Of a DNA stretch of 64,000 bases, positions 26,726 to 35,775 are shown piece after piece; positions within the stretch are counted from its first letter, which is position 1; the number at the start of each line of letters is the position of its first letter. The position numbers and the translations under genes are program-made. The stretch is taken from NCBI GenBank assembly GCA_963848955.1, contig CAWKFQ010000017.1:248001-312000 (forward strand), in the 5' to 3' direction. A model generated the notes under the pieces. It was given only the letters and a program-made list of their open reading frames with translations. It ran no database searches and was not told the origin of the DNA. Origin of the DNA: DASUPK01 sp963848955 (GTDB lineage: Bacteria > Actinomycetota > Thermoleophilia > Solirubrobacterales > 70-9).

Positions 26726-28245
26726 ACGGAGTCGGGATCGTCTTCCTGGTCGGCGCCGGGCCCGGCGATCCGGGCCTGATGACGATCCGCTCGCTCGATC
26801 TGATCGTGGCCGCGGACGTGATCGTGCACGACCGCCTCATCCCCCGCGACGCCCTCGCGGCCGCCCGGCCGGACGCCGAGATCCTCTACGTGGGCAAGGA
26901 GCCCGGCGCGGCGAGCGTTCCGCAGGAGGGCATCGAGGAGCTCCTGATCGATCGCGCGCGCGAGGGCAAGATCGTCGTCCGGCTGAAGGGCGGCGACCCG
27001 TTCGTCTTCGGACGCGGCGGCGAGGAGGCGGAGGCGCTCGCCGATGCCGGCATCCCCTTCGAGGTCGTCCCCGGGGTGACCGCCGGAGTGGCGGCGCCCG
27101 CCTACGCCGGCATCCCGGTCACCCACCGCGACGACGCCTCCGCAGTCGCCTTCGTTACGGGCCACGAGGACCCGGACAAGGAGGATTCCGTGCTCGACTA
27201 CGAGGCTCTGGCGGGATTCCCGGGCACGCTCGTCTTCTACATGGGGGTCAAGGCCCTGCCACGGATCGCCGAGGCGCTGATCTCCGCCGGACGGGACCCA
27301 TCCGAGCCGGCCGCGGTGGTCGAGCGCGGCACGCTGCCCGGCCAGCGCACGGTGAGCTCGACGCTGGAGGGCATTGCGCAGGCGGCGAACGAGGCGGAGA
27401 TCACGCCGCCCTCGGTGACGGTCATCGGGCCCGTCGCGGCTCGCCGGGAGCGAATCGCCTGGCTCGAGGGCCGGCCCCTGCACGGCAAGCGGGTCGTCGT
27501 GACCCGCGCCAGGGCGCAGGCGAGCGAGCTCGCCCGTCGCCTCGACGCTCTCGGCGCCGAGCCGATCGAGCTGCCGGCGATCCGGATCGAGCCGCGGCTC
27601 GACTCCGACGAGGTCCGACGCGCCGTCGAGAGCCTGCACACCTACGCGCTGGTCTGCCTGACGAGCCCGAACGGGGTCAACCTGCTCTTCGAGGCGATGG
27701 CGGCGCAGGGCCGGGACGCCCGGGCGCTGGCCAACGCGAGCGTCGCGGCGATCGGCGCCGGGACGGAAGCGGCTCTCGCGTCCTTCGGCGTGATCGCCGA
27801 CATCGTGCCCGACCGGTTCGTCGCCGAGGAGCTCGTCGAGGCGCTCGACAAATTGGAGCTCCAGGGCAAGCCGGTCCTGATCGCCAGAGCCGCCGAGGCT
27901 CGTGAGGTCCTTCCGGAAGCGCTGCGCAAGAAGGGCGCCGAGGTCGATGTCGTCACCCTCTACGAGACCGTCGCGGAAGAGCCCGACCCCGAGGCGCTGG
28001 AGCGCGCCCGCGACGCCGACTTCATCACCTTCACCTCCTCCTCGACCGTCCGCAACTTCATGGCGGCGAGCCCGAACGGGGTCCCCGAGGGTGCGAAGGT
28101 GGTCTCGATCGGCCCGATCACCAGCGAGGCAATCCGCGAGGCGGGCCTCTCCGTAGACATTGAAGCCGAACGACACGACATCGAGGGGCTCGTAGTGGCA
28201 CTGCTGGATTCGGTGGCCAAGACGGCCGCCACGGGAGATCAATGA
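26722..28245 (+). CDS. Fused uroporphyrinogen-III C-methyltransferase / uroporphyrinogen-III synthase
   Basis: A 507-residue bifunctional enzyme starting at the GTG at 26722. Residues 1-245 are a SUMT (CobA) domain: VFLVGAGPGDPGLMTIRSLD near 8, VVRLKGGDPFVFGRGGEE near 90, and YMGVKALPRIAEAL near 170. Residues about 255-507 are a HemD domain: GKRVVVTRARAQASELARRL, TSPNGVNLLFEAM, and FTSSSTVRNFMA. The fusion makes uroporphyrinogen III and then methylates it to precorrin-2 for siroheme or cobalamin, or lets it pass to heme. This fusion is known in Firmicutes and Actinobacteria. Last gene of the ccm-hem run. Confidence 0.95.
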   Translation: MNGVGIVFLVGAGPGDPGLMTIRSLDLIVAADVIVHDRLIPRDALAAARPDAEILYVGKEPGAASVPQEGIEELLIDRAREGKIVVRLKGGDPFVFGRGGEEAEALADAGIPFEVVPGVTAGVAAPAYAGIPVTHRDDASAVAFVTGHEDPDKEDSVLDYEALAGFPGTLVFYMGVKALPRIAEALISAGRDPSEPAAVVERGTLPGQRTVSSTLEGIAQAANEAEITPPSVTVIGPVAARRERIAWLEGRPLHGKRVVVTRARAQASELARRLDALGAEPIELPAIRIEPRLDSDEVRRAVESLHTYALVCLTSPNGVNLLFEAMAAQGRDARALANASVAAIGAGTEAALASFGVIADIVPDRFVAEELVEALDKLELQGKPVLIARAAEAREVLPEALRKKGAEVDVVTLYETVAEEPDPEALERARDADFITFTSSSTVRNFMAASPNGVPEGAKVVSIGPITSEAIREAGLSVDIEAERHDIEGLVVALLDSVAKTAATGDQ

Positions 28246-28260
28246 CCGGAGCGAAAGCCA

Positions 28261-29083
28261 ATGACACAGGTGTCCGTCGCCGCCGTCGTAGGAGTGACCG
28301 CGGTGCTCGCCATGACCGGCAGCGCCTTCGCCGGGACCGCGGACTACCCGAGCACCGCGACGTTCGGAATCCCGGGCGACACGGGGCAGGCCGGCCTGCC
28401 GTCACAGGTCTTCGTTCCGCCGGGACGAACGCCGGTGCAGTCGCTGCAGCTCACGAAGGTCGCACCGAGCTATGGCGGGGGAGGCGGCAGCGACTTCCAG
28501 ATGAGGTTGAAGAGCCCCACCGGCACCGAGATCACCTTGATCACCAATGGCTGCGGGACCTACCCAAATACATCCGCATTCACGATCAGCGACTCGGCCA
28601 CCAATCCGATTGACGGCAACGGCGCGTTTTGCACGGCGCTCAATGGCGGGAATCCGACCACCGCCGGTAAGCCCACCCAGCCGCTTTCAGCCTTCAACTG
28701 GGCAGGCGAGCGCTGGGGCATGGACGGTGACCGTGGTCGATGCGCCGTTGGGGCCACCACTGGGCAGCTGGAACGGCTGGAACCTGCAGATCGTCCATGC
28801 CAACCCGACGCTGAAGGCCGACCCCGCGCCGTTCAAGATCAAGAAGAAGTTCGCGATCAGCGCGGTCTGTGACGCCAACTGCACCGTGACCACCGGCGGC
28901 GCCGCGGGTGTCACCAGGACTCAGCTCGCCGCCAACAGCGTCGGGACCATCATCGCGCCGGCGAACAAGAAGGCGCAGAAGAAGGGCAAGGGCGCCGTCA
29001 CGCTGACCGCGACCGACGAGACGGGCGGCACGGCGACGAGGACCGTCAACGCCAAGACGCTGAAGACCAAGCCGAAGAAGTAG
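28261..29083 (+). CDS. Secreted P/Homo B domain (proprotein convertase P-domain)-like protein (frameshifted)
   Basis: The N-terminus (residues 1-24) is a signal peptide ending GSAFA. The mature part resembles a P domain: a jelly roll with SDFQMRLKSPTGTEITLI and, after the break, ASAGAWTVTVVDAPLGPPLG, the conserved G-x-W-T-x-x-V-x-D turn. The frame breaks at about 28699, where one extra T separates SAFN from the GQASAGAWTV continuation. The C-terminal 110 residues are a second beta-rich domain with two Cys (VCDANC) and a Lys-rich end (KTLKTKPKK). P domains usually accompany subtilisin-like proteases, but no protease domain is present, so a binding or wall-associated role is likely. The break looks like a sequence error. 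Confidence 0.75.
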
Positions 29084-29102
29084 CGCCACATAGGATCCGG
29101 CC

Positions 29103-29919
29103 GTGGCGCACGCCGCGGCCGATCACCTTTCTCTCCGACTACGGCTACGAGGACGAGTTCGCGGGCGTCTGCCGGGCGGTGATCGCGCAGATCGCGCCCG
29201 GCGCCCCGCTGATCGACCTCAGCCACGGCGTCGCCCGCCAGGACATCCGCCAGGGCGCGATCCTGCTCGCCAACGCGCTCCCCTCCTGCCCACCCGGGGT
29301 GCATCTCGCGGTGGTCGATCCGGGCGTTGGCTCGGAGCGCCGTGCGGTCGCGGTCGCCGCCGCCGAGGGCCGCTTTTTGGTCGGGCCCGACAACGGCCTG
29401 CTCTCACGCGCGCTCGAACGGCTCGGCGGCGCGCTCGACGCGGTCGACCTCACGCGCTCGCCTTTCCGCCTCGAGCCGGTGTCGGCGACCTTCCACGGGC
29501 GCGACCTCTTCGCGCCCGTGGCCGCACACCTGGCGCTCGGGGCGCGGCTCGAGGAGGCTGGTCAGCCGATCGACCCGGCGTCGCTGACCGCGCTCGACCT
29601 CCCGACGCCCCGGATCGGGCCGGACGAGGTCGTCGCCCATGCGATCCACGTGGACGGCTACGGCAACGTCACGCTCGATCTCGACTCTTCAATGCTCGCC
29701 GACGGCCCTCTGCGGCCCGGCGAGGCGCTCGACATCCGCGCACCCGACGGTCGCTTCGAAGCGGTCTGGGCCCGGACCTTCGCCGAGGTCGATCGTGGCG
29801 AGGTGCTCCTCTTCGAGGATTCCTCCGGGGCGCTCGCGCTGGCGGTGGGCGGAGGAAGTGCCGCGGGGCTGATGAATCTCGCGCCCGACGGCGAGGTCAC
29901 GCTCCGGCCACTGAAGTGA
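29103..29919 (+). CDS. S-adenosyl-L-methionine hydroxide adenosyltransferase (DUF62 family; frameshift near start)
   Basis: The family converts SAM and water to adenosine and methionine, and is related to fluorinase and chlorinase. The N-terminal block ITFLSDYGYEDEFAGVCRAV lies at 29122-29181 and is essential (the SDYG Asp). No start codon precedes it in frame; the GTG at 29103 is one base out of frame, which implies one extra base between 29106 and 29121. Downstream are LIDLSHGVARQDIRQGA, VHLAVVDPGVGSERRAV, FLVGPDNGLLS, SATFHGRDLFAPVAA and HVDGYGNVTLD, the complete core of the fold. The stop overlaps the birA start (GTGA). Confidence 0.88.
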
Positions 29920-30658
29920 CCGACGTTCGGACACCCCCACCGACACTTCCGGCGCACGGACTCGACCAATGAGCGCGCCAAGGAGCTCGCGACGGCCGGG
30001 GCGCCGGGCGGGCTGGTGGTTACCGCCGATGAGCAGACGGCGGGCCGCGGTCGCCGCGGCAACGAGTGGTTCGCGCCGCCCGGCTCCTGTCTCCTCTACT
30101 CGGCGCTACTGCGCCCCTTCGCTCCGGATGGAGCCACCCTGCTGCCCCTCGCAGTGCCGGTGGCGGTCTGCGAGGCCGCCGAGGCGGTCGCGCCCGTCCG
30201 CTGCCAGGTGAAGTGGCCGAACGACGTCTGGGTGGACGAGCGCAAGGTGGCGGGAGTACTGGTCGAGGCTCGCCCGGAGGAGGGCTGGGCGGTGATCGGA
30301 GTCGGCCTGAACGTCGCGATCCCCCAGGACGAGTTCCCGCCCGAGCTGCGCGAGACGGCCGCCTCGGTGCTGCCCACCGAGGCGGAGGGGGGAGTGCCGC
30401 CGGGGGGCGCGCCCGGTGTGCGCCGCGCACTCGGGGCCCTCAACGAGGAGCTGGGGCACTGGGTCGGTGCCGGCGACGATGAGGTGCTCGCCGTCTTCCG
30501 GGCCCGAGACGTCCTCTCCGGCAGGCAGATCTCATGGGACGGCGGCGATGGCGTCGCCGCAGGAGATCGACGAGCGCGGTCACCTCGTGGTGGAGAAGGC
30601 GGACGGGGAGCGAGTCAGCCTGGGTGCCGGCGAGGTCCACCTAGCCGTCGGGCGCTAG
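29916..30658 (+). CDS. birA: Biotin--[acetyl-CoA-carboxylase] ligase (two frameshifts)
   Basis: Activates biotin to biotinyl-AMP and transfers it to carboxylase carrier proteins. The proposed GTG start at 29916 overlaps the upstream stop as GTGA. One extra C in the run at 29934-29938 then shifts to the frame carrying RRTDSTNERAKELA, TADEQTAGRGRRGNEW (biotin-binding Gly-Arg-Gly-Arg), CQVKWPNDVWVDERKVAGVL and IGVGLNVAI. A second extra base near 30562-30565 leads into EIDERGHLVVEKADGER and LGAGEVHLAVGR, the usual C-terminal domain. There is no N-terminal DNA-binding domain, so this is a monofunctional ligase. Both breaks fall within otherwise conserved sequence. Confidence 0.9.
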
Positions 30659-30668
30659 CCACAGCCGG

Positions 30669-33260
30669 CTAGTCGGCTGCTTCCGCCTCGGCTCCCTCTG
30701 CCTCGGGCGCCGAGCCGTTTTCGCTCTCGGTGACCTCCAGCTCCTCGACGTCCTGCTCCTCCGCCCGCGCGCCATTTGCCCTTGCGCCGCCGCTCTTCCC
30801 TACTCCGCCGCCCTTGCGCTTGCGGCGCCGGCGGCGACCCCCAGACTTGGGGAAGTTGCGAAGCAGCTCGCGGGCGACGGCGGACGGCTTGCGGGCGGCG
30901 CGCATCCGGGCCCCTCGCAGGACCTCCTCGCCCTCGGGCGTGTGGGCGATGCCGGCGGCGAGCAGAGCCGCGGCGAGCCGGCGGTCCTGGTTGCGCGCGG
31001 CGTGCACCAGCCGGCGGGCGTTTCGCCCGTGGGCCCGGCCGGATGAGTTGACCAACAGGCCCAGCAGGCGCTTCGTCTCGGGCCAGCGCTGGACCGCGTA
31101 CTCCTCGTGCAGGTCGCGGGTGTAGTCGGCGAGGCGCCAGACCCAGGCCTGCGCCTGGTCGCGACGGCCGATCCGTCGCTCGGCGAGCGCCTCCATCATG
31201 ACCTTGCTGCCGGCCCGCCGGTCGTCGCGCGACCAGGTGCCGATGGTGTCGATCGCGTCGTCGAAGGCGTCCGCGTCGCGCAGCACCGCGATCTCGGTGA
31301 GTGCCTTGATGCGCAGCTGCTGGTTGCGGTTGCGCTGCACGCAGGTGAGCAGGAAGCGGCGGCGGAGCTCCTTGCTCTGCGTCGTGCTGGAGCATCGCCT
31401 TTGCTCGCCGCCAGCCCGAGGGGTTGACCCGCGCTCCGGCGAGCGCCGCCCAGACGTGCTGCTCGGAGTGGTTCAGGTTCTCGACGGCAATCCGCCAGAG
31501 CTCGCGCTCCAGGACGCGCAGGCGGCGGTTGGAGTCGTCCGAGACCGGCACGACGCGCTTCTCGACCCGAACCCGGCGGCCGCGGCCGCGCCGCACCGGG
31601 CCGACCACGATCGCGCCACCGCGGTAGACGTCGCGGTCGAGCAGGCTGTGCAGGGTGACGATCGTCTCGTCGTGGGTGGTGGCCGGGTGGACGAAGTCGA
31701 TGACGAGGCCCGCCTCCTTGCCCGGGTTGCGCCTGGTGACACGGCCGACCCGCTGCTGGTAGACGCGCCGGGAGGCGGTCGGCGCGAGGTGCATGCAGAT
31801 CGTCGCGCGTGGGCTGTTCCAGCCCTCGGCGAGCAGCATCGCGTTGCAGAGCACATCCACTTCGCCTCTTTCGAAGCCGGCCAAGATCTCGGCGAGCTCT
31901 CGCTTCGGCGTCTCACCGGAGACCGCGCGGGCGTTGATCCCGGCTTCCTGGAAGGCCTTGGCGACGTTGGTCGCGTGCTTGACGCCGGCTGTGTAGACCA
32001 CTCCCGGCACACGGCGGAAGCGCGACCGATAGAGATCGGCGATCGCGACGTTGAAGGGCGTCTGGTCCAGCAGCTTGGCCAGCTCCTCCTGGTCGAAGTC
32101 CTGGTCCACCTCGCCCTTCCGCAGGGGCACCTTGGCGATCGTCCTGACGCCCGGGCCCGGCGGGATGCGCACGCAGCGCAGCGGCGCGATCACTCCACGG
32201 CGGGCCGCCTGGGCGAGGTCGAAGCGGGAAGTCTGTGTGGGGAAGAGATCGGTGACGTGGCGGGCGATCAGCGCGCCGGTCGCGGTCATGCCGATGAAGA
32301 CCGGGCCGGGCCAGGCACGGATGCAGGCGCTGGTCTTCTCGCCGAGCGCGGTGTGGGCCTCGTCGCAGATCACGACGCAGTAGGCATCGGAGATCCGGCC
32401 TGCGTTGCGGACGAACCACTGGTAGGTCTCGACGGTGACCGGGCCGTAGGGGTGGTCCGCCCCGTCGAGCAGGGCCGGCGAGAGCCGGTCGGCGTAGCCG
32501 CGGTCGGAGATCTCGCCGATGAACTGATCGACCAGGTTGCGGCGGTGGGTGAGGATCAGGATGCCGCCCGTCCGCGAGGCCTCGATGAAGCCAACGGCGG
32601 CGACGGTCTTGCCGGAGCCGGTGGCGTGCTCGAACCAGAAGCGGCGGTTGGCGCCGGGGTCCTCCGGCGCCTCCTCGACGACGTCCTCGTCGGAATCCTC
32701 GTCCCAGTCCTCGGCCTCCTCCTCCTCGGTGGCCTCCTCGTCCTCGACGTGCTCGTCGTCCCCGTCGTCCTGACGTCCTCGACGTCCTCGTCCCCGTCGG
32801 GTTCCGCGTCCTCGGTGTCCGCTCCGGCTCCGTTCTCCGAGGCGTCGTCCTCGATCTTCTCGACGGCCGGTGCGACGCCGTTCCCCGCCCAGGAGTGGCC
32901 GTTGATCCGCTCCTGGACGTCGGCGATCAGCGCGGCGAGAGTGCCCGAGAGGGCGTCCACCTGGTGGGCGGAGAGCTCGGCGCCGTCGGCGAGGTGAGGC
33001 GTCTCCTCGGAGAGCAGGCGCTCCAGGCCGAGCAGGAGCGAGAAGTCGCGGCGCCACTCGATCGACGGCGCCTCGCGGCCGTCGTCGATCTCGACGAGGG
33101 CGGCGTCGAGCGCTCGCCGCCGGGGCGTCCCGGAAGCGAGGTCCTTGGGTTTCTCTCCTTCCAGCAGGAAGGGCTCGCGGGCGAACTCGCGAGCACGTTC
33201 GATGTCGGCGCTCGTAGGCGCCTTTGCCGCTTTGGCGGCTGCCTTGGTCTCTTCAGCCAT
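30669..33260 (-). CDS. DEAD/DEAH superfamily 2 helicase with acidic linker (two frameshifts)
   Basis: About 860 residues starting at ATG 33260. Residues 1-130 are a helical Lys/Ala-rich and then mixed domain (REFAREPFLLEGE, LSAHQVDALSGTLAAL). A very acidic linker of about 70 residues follows (repeated EDVED, EEATEEEEAEDWDEDSDED). The helicase core then begins: Walker A HATGSGKTVAAVGF, motif Ia TGGILILTHRR, DEAH box VICDEAHTALG, GMTATG motif III, and motif VI QRVGRVTRRNPGK. The frame breaks at 32771 (one base missing, inside the repetitive acidic coding) and at 31374 (one extra base), after which the frame continues KELRRRFLLTCVQRNRNQ to the C-terminus with a basic RRRRRKRK patch and an acidic end. 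It resembles type III restriction/UvrB-like helicases but has no nuclease domain. Confidence 0.82.
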
Positions 33261-33471
33261 CTGAGGCTCTTGATCTGCCGCTCCTCGCCAAAACGCGAAG
33301 ATGGCGAGGCGCAATTGGCCTGATCACGGGACAAACCCGAGATACGGCTATCCGCTCCGGGCTCTCCCAAGGTCCAGGAACTAGATGGACCGTCAGTAAT
33401 TAAAGCACTCTTGACCTGTGACCCGTATGAGATGCGAGGCTGCCCGCAAGCGAAGCTGAGGGGCAACCCGT

Positions 33472-34077
33472 TTGATGACTGTGAAAACAAGCCCCCGCCC
33501 AAGAGCCGCACGTACGACTTTTGCCCTGATTTCGGTGCTCGCAGCCCTCGTGGTCGCCGGCTGCGGGGCAAGCAACGGCAATCCGGACTCCCGCCTGACG
33601 GCCGATCAGGCGAAAGCGCCGATCTCCGGGGCTCCGCCCCAACTGGCCGCGATCCGCTCTCAGGCGAACCAATTGCTCGACGGCGGCACCGACGCCTTCG
33701 ACGCCCGCCTCCAGCAGCTCCGGGGGACGCCGGTAGTGGTGAACAAGTGGGCCTCATGGTGCGGCCCCTGCCGCTTCGAATTCCCCTGGTTCCAATCGCT
33801 CGCGGAAAAGCGCGGCGGGCAGATCGGCTTCCTGGGCGTGAACTCGAACGACTCGAGCGGCTCCGCCGAAACCTTCCTCTCGGAGCTGCCCCTGCCCTAT
33901 CCCTCCTACAGCGACGCCGATCTGCAAATCGCCCAGGACCTGGGCGGCCCGCCGCAGGCCTTCCCGACCACCAGCTTCTACGACCGCTCCGGAAAGCTCG
34001 TCTTCACGCATCCGGGCGTCTATCAGGACGAGTCGGATCTGGTCGCGGACGTGAACAAGTACGCGTCAGGCGGATAA
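33472..34077 (+). CDS. Thioredoxin-like TlpA/ResA family lipoprotein
   Basis: A 201-residue protein with an N-terminal lipoprotein signal (ALISVLAALVVAGC, lipobox VAGC near residue 31). The thioredoxin domain carries the redox motif WASWCGPCRFEFPWFQ near residue 93, and QAFPTTSFYDRSGKLVF near 162 has the cis-Pro loop. Membrane-tethered TlpA/ResA proteins reduce disulfides outside the membrane, often in cytochrome c maturation; the ccm operon is about 10 kb away and could supply a partner, though linkage is not shown. Start choice: the second Met at 33475 is also possible. Confidence 0.9.
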   Translation: MMTVKTSPRPRAARTTFALISVLAALVVAGCGASNGNPDSRLTADQAKAPISGAPPQLAAIRSQANQLLDGGTDAFDARLQQLRGTPVVVNKWASWCGPCRFEFPWFQSLAEKRGGQIGFLGVNSNDSSGSAETFLSELPLPYPSYSDADLQIAQDLGGPPQAFPTTSFYDRSGKLVFTHPGVYQDESDLVADVNKYASGG

Positions 34078-34084
34078 TGGGGGT

Positions 34085-34552
34085 ATGGAAGGCCTGGCGA
34101 TCGCCCTACTTGCGCTTGCGTTACTGCTCTTCATCGCCGAGGCCCACGCGCCGACGACGGTCCTCGGCCTGCTCGGGGTCGCCGCCCTGGTGGGCGCCGG
34201 CTTCGCCTGGCGCGACGCGGGCCACGACCTCCCGGTCGCGGCGATCGTGGTCGCCGGCGTGATCCTCGCCGGATTCATCGTCTTCGCTTCGCGCAAGGCC
34301 CTGGCAGCGCACCGCGACGAGCCCGTCCGGACGGGATCCGAGGAGATGGTCGGATCGGTCGGGGAGGTCCGCGAGCCGCTCGACCCGGAGGGTCAAATCT
34401 TCGTGCAGGGCGCCCTCTGGAAGGCGCGGGCGACAGGCGCCGACCAGATCGGGCTAGGCAATAGAGTCCGTGTCAGGGCGGTGGACGGCCTGACTCTCGA
34501 GGTGGAGCCCGTCGCCAACCAAGACCAGGCAACTGTCGAGAAAGGGGCCTGA
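34085..34552 (+). CDS. NfeD family membrane protein
   Basis: A 155-residue protein with three hydrophobic segments in the first 75 residues (LAIALLALALLLFIAEA, TTVLGLLGVAALVGAGFAW, AAIVVAGVILAGFIVFA) and a C-terminal OB-fold beta-barrel of about 70 residues (VGSVGEVREPLDPEGQIFVQ, RVRVRAVDGLTLEVEP). This is the short NfeD form. The next gene, four bases downstream, encodes a slipin, the usual partner; NfeD-slipin pairs organise membrane microdomains. The pairing is strong support for both calls. Confidence 0.92.
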   Translation: MEGLAIALLALALLLFIAEAHAPTTVLGLLGVAALVGAGFAWRDAGHDLPVAAIVVAGVILAGFIVFASRKALAAHRDEPVRTGSEEMVGSVGEVREPLDPEGQIFVQGALWKARATGADQIGLGNRVRVRAVDGLTLEVEPVANQDQATVEKGA

Positions 34553-34555
34553 CCC

Positions 34556-35323
34556 ATGGCGGTAGCGATCGGCGTCATCGTTGTCATCGCGTTCTTCGTG
34601 CTGATCTTCCTCGGCGCGTCCGTTCGGGTTCTGCGCGAGTACGAGCGCGGGGTGATCTTCCGCCTCGGGCGGCTGATCGCCCAGAAGGGACCCGGGCTGA
34701 TCCTGCTGGTCCCGGTGATCGACCGGATGGTCCGAGTCGACCTGCGGACGGTCACCCTCAACATCCCGCCGCAGGAGGTGATCACCCGCGACAACGTTCC
34801 CGCCCGCGTCAACGCGGTCGCCTACTTCCGGGTGATCGACCCCAACAACTCGATCGTCGAGGTCGAGAACTTCCTGCTCGCCACCTCCCAGATCGCGCAG
34901 ACCACGCTGCGGTCCGTGCTGGGCAAGGCCGAGCTCGACCAGCTGCTCTCCGAACGCGAGCGGCTCAACGAGGACCTGCAGAAGATCATCGACGAGCAGA
35001 CCGAGCCCTGGGGCGTCAAGGTCAGCACCGTCGAGATCAAGGACGTCGAGATCCCCGAGCAGATGCAGCGGGCGATGGCGCGCCAGGCCGAGGCCGAGCG
35101 TGAACGACGGGCCAAGATCATCAACGCCGAGGGCGAGTACCAGGCTGCCGAGAAGCTCGCTCAGGCCGCCGACATCATCTCGAGGAACCCGGCGACTCTC
35201 CAGCTGCGCTACCTGCAGACGCTGCTCGAGATGGGCGTGAACCAGAACACGACCATCGTCTTCCCGTTGCCGATCGAGTTCATCGACGCGTTCCAGCAGC
35301 TGACCAAGAAGTCGGAAACCTGA
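34556..35323 (+). CDS. Slipin (stomatin/SPFH family)
   Basis: A 255-residue SPFH protein with one N-terminal membrane segment (residues 3-21, IGVIVVIAFFVLIFLGAS core). The conserved blocks follow: VLREYERGVIFRLGRLI, GPGLILLVPVIDRMVRVDLR, TVTLNIPPQEVITRDNVPA, and EIPEQMQRAMARQAEAERERR, followed by a coiled-coil helix. Slipins oligomerise at the membrane and associate with NfeD, which is encoded immediately upstream with three bases between. A protease partner was not seen nearby. Confidence 0.95.
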   Translation: MAVAIGVIVVIAFFVLIFLGASVRVLREYERGVIFRLGRLIAQKGPGLILLVPVIDRMVRVDLRTVTLNIPPQEVITRDNVPARVNAVAYFRVIDPNNSIVEVENFLLATSQIAQTTLRSVLGKAELDQLLSERERLNEDLQKIIDEQTEPWGVKVSTVEIKDVEIPEQMQRAMARQAEAERERRAKIINAEGEYQAAEKLAQAADIISRNPATLQLRYLQTLLEMGVNQNTTIVFPLPIEFIDAFQQLTKKSET

Positions 35324-35349
35324 GCGCCGACTGCCGCCTCACCGTCACG

Positions 35350-35775
35350 GTGCGCGCGACCCGTGACGCCACCGAGATCGAGGCCGCAATGGACCTGCGG
35401 GTCCGCGTCTTCGTCGATGAGCAGGGGGTTGATCCCGAGGAGGAGGTGGATGACCTCGATCGGGAGTCGGTGCAGATCGTGGGAGTCGATGACACGGGCG
35501 TGATCGCGACCTGCCGCCTGCGGGACCTCGGCGGTGGGGAGTGGAAGCTCGAACGGATGGTGGTCGACCGGCGGGTACGCCGGAACGGCGTCGGCGGGCG
35601 ATTGCTCGCCGGAGCGGAGCGCGAGGCGCGCGAGCGGGGCGCGAGGGAGATGCTCCTGAATGCCCAGCGCCGGGCCGAGTCCTTCTATGCGGCCCGCGGC
35701 TACGTCCCCGAGGGCGACACGTTTCTGGAGGCCGAGATCGAGCACGTGCGTATGCGGAAGGAACTTGGTGGCTGA
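35350..35775 (+). CDS. GNAT family N-acetyltransferase
   Basis: A 141-residue single-domain acetyltransferase. The acetyl-CoA pyrophosphate loop is RRNGVGGRLLAGAEREARERG near residue 78 (Arg-x-x-Gly-x-Gly). The strand before it, WKLERMVVDRRVR, and the later FYAARGYVPEG complete the fold. The N-terminal segment LRVRVFVDEQGVDPEEEVDD is like the ElaA subgroup. The substrate is unknown. The start is the GTG at 35350, without a clear ribosome-binding site. The end overlaps the GalT-like start by eight bases. Confidence 0.88.
   Translation: MRATRDATEIEAAMDLRVRVFVDEQGVDPEEEVDDLDRESVQIVGVDDTGVIATCRLRDLGGGEWKLERMVVDRRVRRNGVGGRLLAGAEREARERGAREMLLNAQRRAESFYAARGYVPEGDTFLEAEIEHVRMRKELGG

Noticed and set aside
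26371..28242. Long minus-strand open frame (623 codons) opposite hemC and cobA/hemD
   Set aside because: Its composition mirrors the conserved genes on the plus strand, and no family resemblance is seen.
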